DNA of 29,015 nt, from positions 1 through 29,015 of the forward strand of contig SFEA01000030.1 of the NCBI GenBank assembly GCA_004557385.1. The letters run 5' to 3'. The notes under the pieces were generated by a model. The model was given only the letters and a program-made list of their open reading frames with translations. It was not told where the DNA came from and ran no database searches. Shown one piece after another: positions 16,314 to 23,862 of the stretch (the stretch's first letter is position 1; every line of letters starts with the position of its first letter). Source of the DNA: Bacteroidales bacterium (GTDB lineage: Bacteria; Bacteroidota; Bacteroidia; Bacteroidales; Muribaculaceae). The translations under genes and the position numbers were made by a program.

Positions 16314-16910
16314 ATGATGAAAAAAGGATGTTTAATAGCAATAGTTGCCGCAGTGGCAATTGTATTGGCCTGCTTCGGTTGGGTGAAAAGCACCTACAAC
16401 GGATTTGTACAGCAGCAAGAAGGTGTTGAAGCCGCATGGGCACAGGTTGAAAACGTGTATCAGCGTCGCGCCGACCTCATCCCCAACCTGGTTGCAACAG
16501 TGAAAGGCTATGCCAAGCACGAGCAGGAAACGCTCGACAAGGTGGTGTCGGCTCGCGCCAAAGCCACTCAAATCACTGTCGACCCCACCAATCTCACAGC
16601 CGAATCGCTCAAGAAATATCAAGAAGCGCAAGGCGAACTGGGCAGTGCTCTTGGCAAACTGCTCGCCATCACCGAAAACTATCCCGACCTGAAGGCCAAC
16701 GAGAACTTCCTGCAGCTGCAGGCTCAGCTCGAAGGCACCGAGAACCGCATCACCGTTGAGCGAAAAACCTTCAACGAGGTGGCTCAAACCTACAACTCTG
16801 CCATCCGTCAGTTCCCGGGCAACATTCTTGCCGGCATGTTCGGTTTCGAGCGCAAGCCGTATTTCGAGGCTGAAAGCGGCGCCGAAAAGGCTCCGAAAGT
16901 GGAATTTTAA
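16314..16910 (+). CDS. lemA: LemA family membrane-anchored protein
   Basis: This 198-residue LemA protein has a K-K-G-C start and a hydrophobic N-terminal segment at about 6-24 that anchors it in the membrane. The coiled, helical main domain carries the family signature Q-Q-E-G-V-E-A-A-W-A-Q-V-E-N, then Y-Q-R-R-A-D-L-I-P-N-L-V-A-T-V-K and a C-terminal F-N-E-V-A-Q-T-Y-N-S-A-I-R-Q-F-P. The biochemical function of bacterial LemA is not established. It is very often next to TPM-domain genes, as here, where two follow on the same strand after 18 bases. A cell-envelope role is the reasonable inference. Confidence 0.93.
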   Translation: MMKKGCLIAIVAAVAIVLACFGWVKSTYNGFVQQQEGVEAAWAQVENVYQRRADLIPNLVATVKGYAKHEQETLDKVVSARAKATQITVDPTNLTAESLKKYQEAQGELGSALGKLLAITENYPDLKANENFLQLQAQLEGTENRITVERKTFNEVAQTYNSAIRQFPGNILAGMFGFERKPYFEAESGAEKAPKVEF

Positions 16911-16928
16911 TGGTGACGCACAGCAATT

Positions 16929-17369
16929 ATGCCATTAACCGATTTCTTAACCACCGACCAACAACAACGCATTGTTGACGCCATTGGCGCCGCCGAACGT
17001 CGCACCTCGGGCGAAATCAGAGTGCACATCGAGCCTAAGTGCAAAAGTGCCGACCCGATGAAGCGCGCCGTGAAGGTGTTCGACGCTCTGCGCATGTACG
17101 AAACGCGCGAACGCAACGGCGTGCTCATCTATGTGGCGTACGAAAGCCGCAAGTTTGCCATTATTGGCGACTGCGGAATCAACAACCGCGTGCCCGACGG
17201 TTTTTGGGACGAGGAACGCGACACCTTGCTCAAGAGCCTGAGGGACGGGAATGCTGCCGATGGCATCTGCCAGGTGATTGCCCAAGTGGGCGAAAACCTT
17301 GCCGAGTATTTTCCGTGGACTCCCGACGACATAAACGAACAAAGCGATGAAATTTCTTACAGCGAATAA
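16929..17369 (+). CDS. TPM domain protein (TLP18.3/Psb32/MOLO-1 family), short
   Basis: This 146-residue protein consists almost only of a TPM domain: a start region D-Q-Q-Q-R-I-V-D-A-I-G-A-A-E, then S-G-E-I-R-V-H-I-E, N-G-V-L-I-Y-V-A-Y-E, K-F-A-I-I-G-D-C-G-I-N and a final acidic tail. There is no signal peptide or membrane segment. TPM domains occur in envelope or thylakoid proteins and some have phosphatase-like activity; nothing here fixes the function. The gene overlaps the next TPM gene by 23 bases, which implies translational coupling. Confidence 0.88.
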   Translation: MPLTDFLTTDQQQRIVDAIGAAERRTSGEIRVHIEPKCKSADPMKRAVKVFDALRMYETRERNGVLIYVAYESRKFAIIGDCGINNRVPDGFWDEERDTLLKSLRDGNAADGICQVIAQVGENLAEYFPWTPDDINEQSDEISYSE

Positions 17370-18186
17370 ACCCTCCGCGGCTGGCTCATTGCCTCGCGCT
17401 GCTCTCACGGTGCTGATTGTGATTTGGGCGGCTCTTTCGGCATTGGCTGCCGATGTTATCCCCGACGCTCCCAATCCGCCTCGGCTGGTGAACGACTTCG
17501 CCGGAATCTTCTCTCCCGAACAAACCGCCGTGATGGAAGATTCGCTCGAGGCTTTCGCCCGAAAAACAAGCAATCGCATTGCCGTGGTGACCATGAGCGA
17601 CCTTCACGGGCTTGAACCGATGGAGATGGCTTACGGCATAGGCAAGAAATGGGGCGTAGGCGACAAAAAGCACAACGCCGGCGTGGTGATTTTGGTGAAA
17701 CCCAAAACTGCCGACAGCGGCGGCAAGGTGTTCATTGCCACCGGCTACGGCGTTGAAGGCGTGCTCACCGACGCCTATTGCAGCTCAATCATTCGCAACG
17801 AGATGATTCCGCATTTCCGCAAAAATGACTATTATGGCGGCGTCGACGCTGCGCTGAAGGTGATTAAGCCTGCCATGAAAGGCGAGCTCAACGAGGAGCA
17901 ATATCTTGGCAAAGACGATGGCGCCGAAGCCATTTTGGCGCTGTTTGTCGTGGTGCTTGTTGTCATTATCTTCATAAGCGTAGTGAGCAAGAAAAACGGT
18001 GGCAATGGCGGCAACAACAGCGGCGGCACCTTTGGCGGTGGCGGACCGATTATCTTCGGACCCGGGCTGGGCGGATTCGGCGGCGGGCACTCGTCGTCGG
18101 GTGGCTTTGGCGGCGGCGGATTCGGTGGCTTCGGCGGTTTTGGTGGTGGCGGCTTCGGCGGCGGCGGTGCCGGCGGTTCGTGGTAA
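17347..18186 (+). CDS. Secreted/membrane TPM domain protein with Gly-rich tail (YgcG-like)
   Basis: This 279-residue protein begins with an N-terminal signal segment (AALTVLIVIWAALSALAAD, about 18-36). The TPM domain covers about 45-165 (LVNDFAGIFSPEQ; ATGYGVEG; Y-G-G-V-D-A-A-L). A transmembrane helix follows at about 200-217 (LALFVVVLVVIIFISVV). A tail of about 55 residues consists largely of Gly, Phe and Ser. Such architecture is shared with YgcG-type proteins found beside LemA. The tail is low-complexity but in frame and ends in G-G-S-W as in relatives. It is the last gene of the lemA cluster. Confidence 0.9.
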   Translation: MKFLTANKPSAAGSLPRAALTVLIVIWAALSALAADVIPDAPNPPRLVNDFAGIFSPEQTAVMEDSLEAFARKTSNRIAVVTMSDLHGLEPMEMAYGIGKKWGVGDKKHNAGVVILVKPKTADSGGKVFIATGYGVEGVLTDAYCSSIIRNEMIPHFRKNDYYGGVDAALKVIKPAMKGELNEEQYLGKDDGAEAILALFVVVLVVIIFISVVSKKNGGNGGNNSGGTFGGGGPIIFGPGLGGFGGGHSSSGGFGGGGFGGFGGFGGGGFGGGGAGGSW

Positions 18187-18224
18187 CCCCCACTCATCCC
18201 TCTCACAATAACAAACAATTTCTC

Positions 18225-18270
18225 CAAAGCACTCAAGTATTGCATATTTGGGTGCTTTGCTGTAACTTTG
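18225..18270 (+). promoter_or_regulatory. Promoter with overlapping inverted repeat before the cyclotransferase gene
   Basis: TAACTTTG (18263-18270) with TATTG (18238-18242) 20 bases upstream forms a promoter. CAAAGCACTCAA (18225-18236) and TTGGGTGCTTTG (18248-18259) are inverted copies with one mismatch and flank the weak -33 element. The repeat could be a terminator of the lemA cluster or an operator. A transcription start near 18276 supports the ATG at 18305 as the start of the next gene. Confidence 0.6.
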
Positions 18271-18304
18271 CTTGCATAATCACCAAGCAAAAATCATCCC
18301 GCAA

Positions 18305-19282
18305 ATGATACGATATTTCATTATAGCACTCTCTTCGATTATTCTGTTGTTAGGCGGATGCTCATCGACATCGAAAAGCGAAAAGATTGCCCAAGATACC
18401 GACACCGTGGCGGCGGCACCGGTAAGTTTCAACGCCGACTCGGCTTACGCCTTTGTGCAACGCCAATGCCAATTCGGGCCTCGCGTGCCGGGCACCGATG
18501 CACATCGCCGCTGTGGCGACTATCTGGTGAGCACGCTCAAGAGTTATGGCACTACGGTGATTGAGCAAACCGGCAAAGTCACCACCTTCGACGGCGTGAA
18601 CCTGCCATTGCGAAACATCATTGCGCAAATAAACGTCGATGCCGAAACCCGCATCTTGCTGCTGGCGCACTGGGATTGCCGCCCGTGGGCTGACAAAGAC
18701 CCCAACCCTGCCAAGCGACGCACGCCGGTGATGGGCGCCAACGATGCTGCCAGCGGAGTGGCTGTGCTGCTCGAAATGGCGCGCGCCATGCAAACCAAAT
18801 TGCCAAACATTGGCGTGGACATCATGCTGGTGGACGTTGAAGACTGGGGCGACGACGAAGGAGGCAACGACGACTCGTGGGCACTGGGCACACAATACTG
18901 GGCTCGAAACATGCACCAGCAAGGCTATCACCCAATGTATGGCATCTTGCTCGATATGGTGGGCGCTGCCGATGCCTCGTTCTTGCAGGAATACTATTCG
19001 ATGCAATATGCCCCGGCGGTGGTGCGCGAAGTGTGGCGTATTGCTGCTGCACTGGGTCACTCCAACCGATTCTTCAGCAAGCCGGGCGGCGGCATCAACG
19101 ACGACCACCTGCCCGTAAACCGTGCCGGCGTGCCTTGCATCGACATCATCGACATGCGCATGGACAGCCAATACGGCTTCTTCGACGCTTGGCACACCAC
19201 CGACGACGTGATGCGCCACATCAGCCCTGCCACCCTTGGCGCCGTGGGCGAGACGCTGCTCACGCTCATCTATTCCTACTGA
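18305..19282 (+). CDS. Glutaminyl-peptide cyclotransferase-like lipoprotein (M28 fold)
   Basis: This 325-residue lipoprotein has signal residues 1-18 and lipobox L-G-G-C with Cys19. The body is an M28-type zinc enzyme: LLAHWDCRPWADKDP, then GANDAASGVAVLLEMAR, then D-V-E-D-W-G-D-D-E, W-A-L-G-T-Q-Y-W, D-M-V-G-A, G-I-N-D-D-H-L-P-V and a final D-A-W-H-T-T-D-D. This pattern fits type II glutaminyl cyclases of Bacteroidota such as the Porphyromonas gingivalis enzyme, which form N-terminal pyroglutamate on exported proteins. An aminopeptidase of the same fold is the alternative. I chose the ATG at 18305 because it gives the lipoprotein signal and lies downstream of the predicted transcription start. 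Confidence 0.85.
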   Translation: MIRYFIIALSSIILLLGGCSSTSKSEKIAQDTDTVAAAPVSFNADSAYAFVQRQCQFGPRVPGTDAHRRCGDYLVSTLKSYGTTVIEQTGKVTTFDGVNLPLRNIIAQINVDAETRILLLAHWDCRPWADKDPNPAKRRTPVMGANDAASGVAVLLEMARAMQTKLPNIGVDIMLVDVEDWGDDEGGNDDSWALGTQYWARNMHQQGYHPMYGILLDMVGAADASFLQEYYSMQYAPAVVREVWRIAAALGHSNRFFSKPGGGINDDHLPVNRAGVPCIDIIDMRMDSQYGFFDAWHTTDDVMRHISPATLGAVGETLLTLIYSY

Positions 19283-19327
19283 CATCTCTCACACCCTTGC
19301 AAGCCGAGTTTTTACCTGACACAAACG

Positions 19328-19455
19328 CACCCCACCATCCACAACCGCGACGCGGTTGCAGCCCCAGCCGCAAAGCCATTTTACATAAGCTTAGCGAGGG
19401 GCAAGGGGCTTGCCGAAGTGTTATACGGCAAAAGTGAGATAAATTTGGTGGGGTG
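19328..19455. repeat. 128-bp element with 10-bp inverted ends upstream of aroQ
   Basis: CACCCCACCA (19328-19337) and TGGTGGGGTG (19446-19455) are perfect inverted ends. Inside is the near-perfect hairpin CAACCGCG-A-CGCGGTTG (19342-19358). The 18 bases 19343-19360 match 28281-28298 at 16 positions, so the same repeat family is present elsewhere in the window. The right arm contains the TTTG of the aroQ promoter. The rest of the 260-base gap after the cyclotransferase gene has no coding frame. Confidence 0.6.
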
Positions 19456-19476
19456 TGGAAAAATTTAGTAACTTTG
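19444..19476 (+). promoter_or_regulatory. Consensus promoter of the aroQ operon
   Basis: TTTG (19444-19447), 21 bases, then TAACTTTG (19469-19476) match both Bacteroidota promoter elements. The start near 19483 leaves a leader of about 60 bases before the aroQ ATG. Confidence 0.82.
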
Positions 19477-19542
19477 TAAATTAATACTCAATTAATAACA
19501 TAATTATTCACACACCCAAAAATATTGCCAATCCGTACCACA

Positions 19543-19968
19543 ATGAAGATAGCAATCATAAATGGACCAAACCTCAACCTCTTGGGCACAAGAGAGCCGG
19601 GCATATATGGCAACCGAGCTTTTGAAGGCTACTTCGAAAGCCTGTGCAAACGCTTCTCGCCAAAGGTGGAGCTGAGCTATTTCCAGAGCAACCACGAGGG
19701 CGCTCTCATCGACGAAATTCAGCGCATCGGCTTCGACTACGACGGCATTGTGCTGAATGCCGGTGCCTACACCCACACCAGCATCGCGCTTGCCGACTGC
19801 ATCAAGGCCATTAGCACGCCTGTGATTGAGGTGCACATATCCAACGTGCACAGCCGCGAGGAGTTCCGCCATCGCTCAATGATTTCGGGCGTTTGCCGTG
19901 GCGTGATTGCCGGTTTCGGGCTCGACAGCTATCGCTTGGCGGTGGAAGCTCTCATCGGTGACGAATAA
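19543..19968 (+). CDS. aroQ: 3-dehydroquinate dehydratase, type II
   Basis: AroQ (141 residues) dehydrates 3-dehydroquinate to 3-dehydroshikimate, step three of the shikimate pathway. It contains NGPNLNLLG at 7-15 and the catalytic loop R-E-P-G-I-Y-G with Tyr22. NAGAYTHTSIALADCI at 72-87 and E-V-H-I-S-N-V-H-S-R-E with His98 are also present, all type II hallmarks. Length is normal. I chose the ATG at 19543, since six extra upstream codons would add residues not seen in the family. It leads a run of four closely spaced plus-strand genes. Confidence 0.95.
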   Translation: MKIAIINGPNLNLLGTREPGIYGNRAFEGYFESLCKRFSPKVELSYFQSNHEGALIDEIQRIGFDYDGIVLNAGAYTHTSIALADCIKAISTPVIEVHISNVHSREEFRHRSMISGVCRGVIAGFGLDSYRLAVEALIGDE

Positions 19969-19988
19969 ATAACTAACAATAACGCACT

Positions 19989-20624
19989 GTGGAAGAAGAT
20001 TTGCACGACTACATATTGCAGCACATCGACAGCGAACCCGACCAGCTGGCACGCCTCGACCGCGAAACGCATCTCTATCACTTGCGTCCGCGCATGTGCT
20101 CGGGGCATCTGCAGGGAAGGCTGCTCAAGATGTTTGTGCGCATGATTAATCCGCGTCTGGTGTTGGAGCTGGGCACGTTCACCGGCTACTCGGCGCTGTG
20201 CCTTGCCGAGGGACTGCTTGACGACAACGCCATGGTGCACACCATTGAAATCGACGACGAACTGGAAGATTTCATCCGCGACCACTTTGCCCGTTCGCCT
20301 CTTGGCGAGCATATCACGCTGCACATCGGCGACGCCTGCCAAGTGATTCCCGAAATCGAAGGTGACTTCGACCTGGTGTTTATCGATGCTAATAAGCGCC
20401 ACTACGTCGATTACTACCGCATGGTGCTGCCTCGCGTGCGTCCGGGCGGTTTCATCATTGCCGACAACACTCTGTGGGACGGCAAAGTGGTGGACTGGGG
20501 CAAGAAACTCGACGACCAAACGCGCGGAATCCTGGAATTTAACGACCTCGTGGCTGCCGACAGCAACGTGGAAAAGGTGATTCTGCCTCTGCGCGACGGA
20601 TTGACTATCATTCGCAAAAAATAA
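19989..20624 (+). CDS. Class I SAM-dependent O-methyltransferase (COMT/type 3 family)
   Basis: This 211-residue methyltransferase carries the SAM-binding motif VLELGTFTGYSALCLAEGL at about 57-75. It also has V-H-T-I-E-I-D-D-E for the ribose contact, D-L-V-F-I-D-A-N-K with the metal-binding Asp, and a final P-G-G-F-I-I-A-D-N-T-L-W-D-G-K. These features fit the Mg-dependent catechol/caffeoyl-CoA O-methyltransferase-like family. The substrate is unknown. The start is GTG at 19989, 20 bases after aroQ; no in-frame ATG fits the domain start. Co-transcription with aroQ and rbfA is likely from the short gaps. Confidence 0.9.
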   Translation: MEEDLHDYILQHIDSEPDQLARLDRETHLYHLRPRMCSGHLQGRLLKMFVRMINPRLVLELGTFTGYSALCLAEGLLDDNAMVHTIEIDDELEDFIRDHFARSPLGEHITLHIGDACQVIPEIEGDFDLVFIDANKRHYVDYYRMVLPRVRPGGFIIADNTLWDGKVVDWGKKLDDQTRGILEFNDLVAADSNVEKVILPLRDGLTIIRKK

Positions 20625-20662
20625 CCGCTAAATTAATTTTTGTAACTATCAAAATTGCTTTT

Positions 20663-21043
20663 ATGGAAACTACAAGACAACAAAAAATAACACGACTCAT
20701 TCAAAAGGAACTGAGCGAAATCTTCCGCCAACAAACCGCCAAGACTCACGGCGTGCTGGTGTCGGTGAGCGCAGTAAGGATTTCGCCCGACTTGAGCATC
20801 GCTCATGTGTATTTGAGCATCTTCCCTTCGGAACAAGGCGCCACCATCCTGCAAAACATCAACAAGACGTCGCAGCAGGTGCGCTACGCATTGGCTCAAA
20901 AGGTGCGCTATCAGCTGCGCAAATGTCCTGAGCTGCAATTCCACATCGACGATTCGCTCGACTATATCGACCACATCGACTCGCTTTTGGCTGGCATCAA
21001 ACCAGCTGACAGCAACAGCGACCAACCAGCCGACGGCGAATAA
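20663..21043 (+). CDS. rbfA: 30S ribosome-binding factor RbfA
   Basis: RbfA (126 residues) binds the 30S subunit and helps late 16S rRNA maturation. The KH-type fold is recognisable: R-Q-Q-K-I-T-R-L-I-Q-K-E-L-S-E-I, then V-S-A-V-R-I-S-P-D-L-S-I-A-H-V-Y-L-S-I-F and Y-Q-L-R-K-C-P-E-L-Q-F-H-I-D-D-S. The last 20 residues are a Ser/Asn/Asp-rich tail. In many bacteria rbfA follows infB; here it is about 6 kb away in the aroQ-methyltransferase-rbfA-permease run, an arrangement I regard as usual for Bacteroidales. Confidence 0.95.
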   Translation: METTRQQKITRLIQKELSEIFRQQTAKTHGVLVSVSAVRISPDLSIAHVYLSIFPSEQGATILQNINKTSQQVRYALAQKVRYQLRKCPELQFHIDDSLDYIDHIDSLLAGIKPADSNSDQPADGE

Positions 21044-21067
21044 CCCATCAAATCACTGCCAAGCAGC

Positions 21068-22288
21068 ATGCATCTGCCGTTACACATAGCCTTGCGCTAT
21101 CTGCGTTCAAAAAAGTCGCATAGCGCTGTCAACATCATATCGATAGTGTCGGTGTGTGGCGTTATTGTCGCCACCGCCGCCATCGTGTGCGTGCTGTCGG
21201 TGTTCAACGGCTTCAGCAAACTCATCCACAGCAAATTGTCGATGCTCGATGCCGACATCGCCATCACTGCCACTCTGGGCAAAACCATCGCTGATGCCGA
21301 CAGCGTGGCGGCTGTGGCTCGTGGCGTGGCAGGCGTGGAGATGGCGCTGCCGGTGGTTGAGGACAATGCTTTGGCTATGTTCTTCAACTATCAGATGCCT
21401 GTGACGTTGAAAGGTGTGCCCAACGGCTACGATTCGCTCACCAACATTCGCGGCACCATCATCGACGGAAAATATTTGCTTGACGACGGCATTTCGCAAT
21501 ATTCGGTCATTGCCATCGGTCCGGCGCTCTCGCTAAACGTGCGCCCCGACTACCTGAAGATGGTGAGCCTATACACGCCGCGCCGTCGCGGCAACATCAA
21601 CCTTGCCAATCCTGCCACAGCTCTGCGCAGCGATTCGGTGTTTGTTTCCGGCGTTTTTCAGATTGAGCAGAACAAATACGACCGCAACACCATGTTTGTG
21701 TCGATTGAGATGGCTCGGCGACTGTTCGACTACACCACCCAAGCCACCGCTGTGGAGCTGCGCCTTGCACCGGGTGCCAACGAGCCGGCTGTGATGGCTG
21801 CCTTGACCGATGCTCTTGGCGAGCAATATGTGGTGAAAAACCGCCTGATGCAGCAAGCCGAAGCATTCCGCATGGTGAACATCGAAAAATGGGTGACTTT
21901 CTTGCTGCTGGGCTTCATTCTTGTGATTGCCACTTTCAACGTCATTGGCGCACTTTCGCTGCTGATTATCGAAAAAACCGACAGCATCGACACGTTCCGC
22001 AACTTAGGTGCCTCCAACAAGCTGATTAGCCGGATTTTTGTGATGGAGGGATGGGTGATTTCGTTCACCGGCACCGTGCTGGGCATTGCGCTGGGGCTGC
22101 TGCTATGCTTGCTTCAGGAGCACTTCGGACTGATTGAAATGCAGGGCAATGCCGCCACGCTCATCATCACTGCCTACCCCGTTGCCGTGCAGTGGACCGA
22201 CGTGCTTGTGGTGCTCGCCCTATCGGTGGCTGTGGGTGCGCTCACCTCGCTGGTGACCAAACTGATTATGCGCCGCAAACTCCGCTAA
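21068..22288 (+). CDS. LolC/LolE-type ABC transporter permease (FtsX family)
   Basis: This 406-residue inner-membrane permease resembles lipoprotein-releasing system proteins. The N-terminal signature A-L-R-Y-L-R-S-K-K and first transmembrane helix (about 24-46) are followed by a periplasmic MacB-PCD-like domain (about 47-270). Three more helices come at about 275-300, 325-350 and 372-395, the FtsX domain. The usual periplasmic V-K-G-V equivalent appears as L-K-G-V-P. An ATPase partner is not encoded in the window, as is common for Bacteroidota. It is the last gene of the aroQ run, 24 bases after rbfA. Confidence 0.88.
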   Translation: MHLPLHIALRYLRSKKSHSAVNIISIVSVCGVIVATAAIVCVLSVFNGFSKLIHSKLSMLDADIAITATLGKTIADADSVAAVARGVAGVEMALPVVEDNALAMFFNYQMPVTLKGVPNGYDSLTNIRGTIIDGKYLLDDGISQYSVIAIGPALSLNVRPDYLKMVSLYTPRRRGNINLANPATALRSDSVFVSGVFQIEQNKYDRNTMFVSIEMARRLFDYTTQATAVELRLAPGANEPAVMAALTDALGEQYVVKNRLMQQAEAFRMVNIEKWVTFLLLGFILVIATFNVIGALSLLIIEKTDSIDTFRNLGASNKLISRIFVMEGWVISFTGTVLGIALGLLLCLLQEHFGLIEMQGNAATLIITAYPVAVQWTDVLVVLALSVAVGALTSLVTKLIMRRKLR

Positions 22289-22296
22289 AATTACAA

Positions 22297-22322
22297 ACGG
22301 GGCATATCGAAATACGCCCCGT
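22297..22322. terminator. Convergent terminator hairpin
   Basis: ACGGGGC (22297-22303) pairs with GCCCCGT (22316-22322). The stem continues inward (TAT/ATA with one mismatch) to a CGAA loop. On the minus strand it is followed by TTTGTAATTTT, so it best serves the minus-strand gene ending at 22342, but it lies between two converging genes. Confidence 0.7.
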
Positions 22323-22341
22323 GAAATCTATCGAAACCTCC

Positions 22342-23805
22342 TTATTTATTAGGAACTTTCTGGTCGATGATATCCTTAATTTCGTGAACGGTGCTGCGCA
22401 AATAGATTGGAATGCGCTTATTCGCCGACAAATCTTCGTAGATTTTCTCTATTTTATATATTTCCTCTTTCACCAACTGCAACTCGTAGTCGCTGAGCAT
22501 GCTGCAGTCGCCAAGCAGTGCGCGTATGCGTTCCAAATAGGCATTAGCCGTCATATAGGCATGGGGCGTTTTCACCACAGCGTTGCTATAGAAGTCGAAT
22601 TGGCTGAGCCACTTGCTGCGTGAAGCCGGAATGTTGCCATTCACCAATTTCTTTGCCTTCACCGACGGTTCGCCGCTGATGTTGTGCATCTCATATCCCA
22701 CAGCGTGAGTGAACAGCTCCTTGCCGTTGAGCAACACCTTTTGCAAATCCTTATCAACCGAAATGGTGCATCGGCTGCGGGCAGGCTGCGCTGTCTTGTC
22801 GCATTTCACCACAACGCCTTCGGGGAATAAATTGAGCATATTCTCGCGCGCATCGTATTTCTTGCCGTTGATTTTCACCACGCCATTCTTTTGGGCCTCA
22901 ATCACATAGTCTTTCACCTCCACTTTACACTTCTTGCCGCTGGTGGCATAGAGCGAAGCGCCTTGCACATTGGTGATGGTGAGCGTGCCTTGCTTGTCGG
23001 CATACACCTGCAGACAAACATCTTTGCTATCATCGTCAACGGTGAACACATTTCCTTTTTTGCTAATCACAGTGCCGTCGCTTTTCACAATGGTGCCGTC
23101 GCTGCCATATACCGTGCCATCGCTTTTCACAATGGTGCCGTCGCTGCCATATACCGTGCCGTCGCTTTTCAAAATGGTGCCGTCGCTGCCATATACCGTG
23201 CCGTCGCCGTTCACAATGGTGCCGTCACCTTTAAAAATAATGCCATTCAACTGCCCTTTCGACAAATCCGTCAACCCATTTAATCCATAATCCCGCAAAT
23301 CAATATCCGTAATCTTAAAGCTGTTGCTCGTTGATTTCGGACGTTCGCTGAACGAATACACGATGCTGCCATCAATCGTGCCGTCGGTTTCGCACCAGTC
23401 CATGGCATAGACATGGCGATAATTGCTGTCGGCTTCGTCCTCGTAGCATGCCACAATCACATTTTTGTCTTTTCCGCCAACGGTAACTTTTTGGCTATCG
23501 CCGCAACTAATCAGAAACGCCTGATTGCTGCCGTCGCGGCTGTCGGTTTTGAAGTAAGCGTCGCCCGGGTCGGCAAACGCTGCTTCGGCATTGTCGAAAA
23601 CTTCGCGCTGGTCAGAAGGTATTTTAAACTTCCACACCTTCAAGTTAGTGTTTTTGCCATTAGCACTGCCATTATACATCGAATTGCTTCGCACAAAATT
23701 CGAACCGGCAATGCGGTCATACGCTTGTTGCAATTGCTGCTTGGTGGCGCTCATCGATGCGGCAACCAGTGCAAACGATATGAGTAATAACAATCGTGAT
23801 TTCAT
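22342..23805 (-). CDS. Secreted protein with eight SDGT-type heptad repeats
   Basis: I do not recognise this 487-residue protein. The ATG at 23805 gives a clear signal peptide (M-K-S-R then LLLLISFALVAASMSA). The N-terminal region (about 20-150) has an Ala/Asp-rich, mixed fold. Residues 193-248 are eight 7-residue repeats of the form (S/G)DGT(I/V)xx, alternating Y-G and V-K or L-K. The C-terminal part (about 250-487) is mixed and ends in a helical section. It is the third gene of the minus-strand sigma factor cassette and is likely the exported product controlled by it. The repeats would suit a beta-solenoid or Ca-binding loop array. Confidence 0.7.
   Translation of the reverse strand: MKSRLLLLISFALVAASMSATKQQLQQAYDRIAGSNFVRSNSMYNGSANGKNTNLKVWKFKIPSDQREVFDNAEAAFADPGDAYFKTDSRDGSNQAFLISCGDSQKVTVGGKDKNVIVACYEDEADSNYRHVYAMDWCETDGTIDGSIVYSFSERPKSTSNSFKITDIDLRDYGLNGLTDLSKGQLNGIIFKGDGTIVNGDGTVYGSDGTILKSDGTVYGSDGTIVKSDGTVYGSDGTIVKSDGTVISKKGNVFTVDDDSKDVCLQVYADKQGTLTITNVQGASLYATSGKKCKVEVKDYVIEAQKNGVVKINGKKYDARENMLNLFPEGVVVKCDKTAQPARSRCTISVDKDLQKVLLNGKELFTHAVGYEMHNISGEPSVKAKKLVNGNIPASRSKWLSQFDFYSNAVVKTPHAYMTANAYLERIRALLGDCSMLSDYELQLVKEEIYKIEKIYEDLSANKRIPIYLRSTVHEIKDIIDQKVPNK
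23062..23229 (-). repeat. 21/42-bp tandem coding repeats (8 heptads)
   Basis: The eight units of 21 bases fill exactly 168 bases in frame. Pairs of units form a near-identical 42-base repeat with only a few differences among the central copies. Such near-identity suggests recent expansion by slippage, so copy number may vary between strains. Confidence 0.85.
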
Positions 23806-23862
23806 AAGTGTATTATTTTTCAATTTCATAAAGTTAATTCTAAATTTTCACAAATAAAAATT

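Noticed and set aside
18362..19285. 307-codon minus-strand frame opposite the cyclotransferase gene
   Set aside because: It is an antisense shadow of a recognised gene and has no family match.
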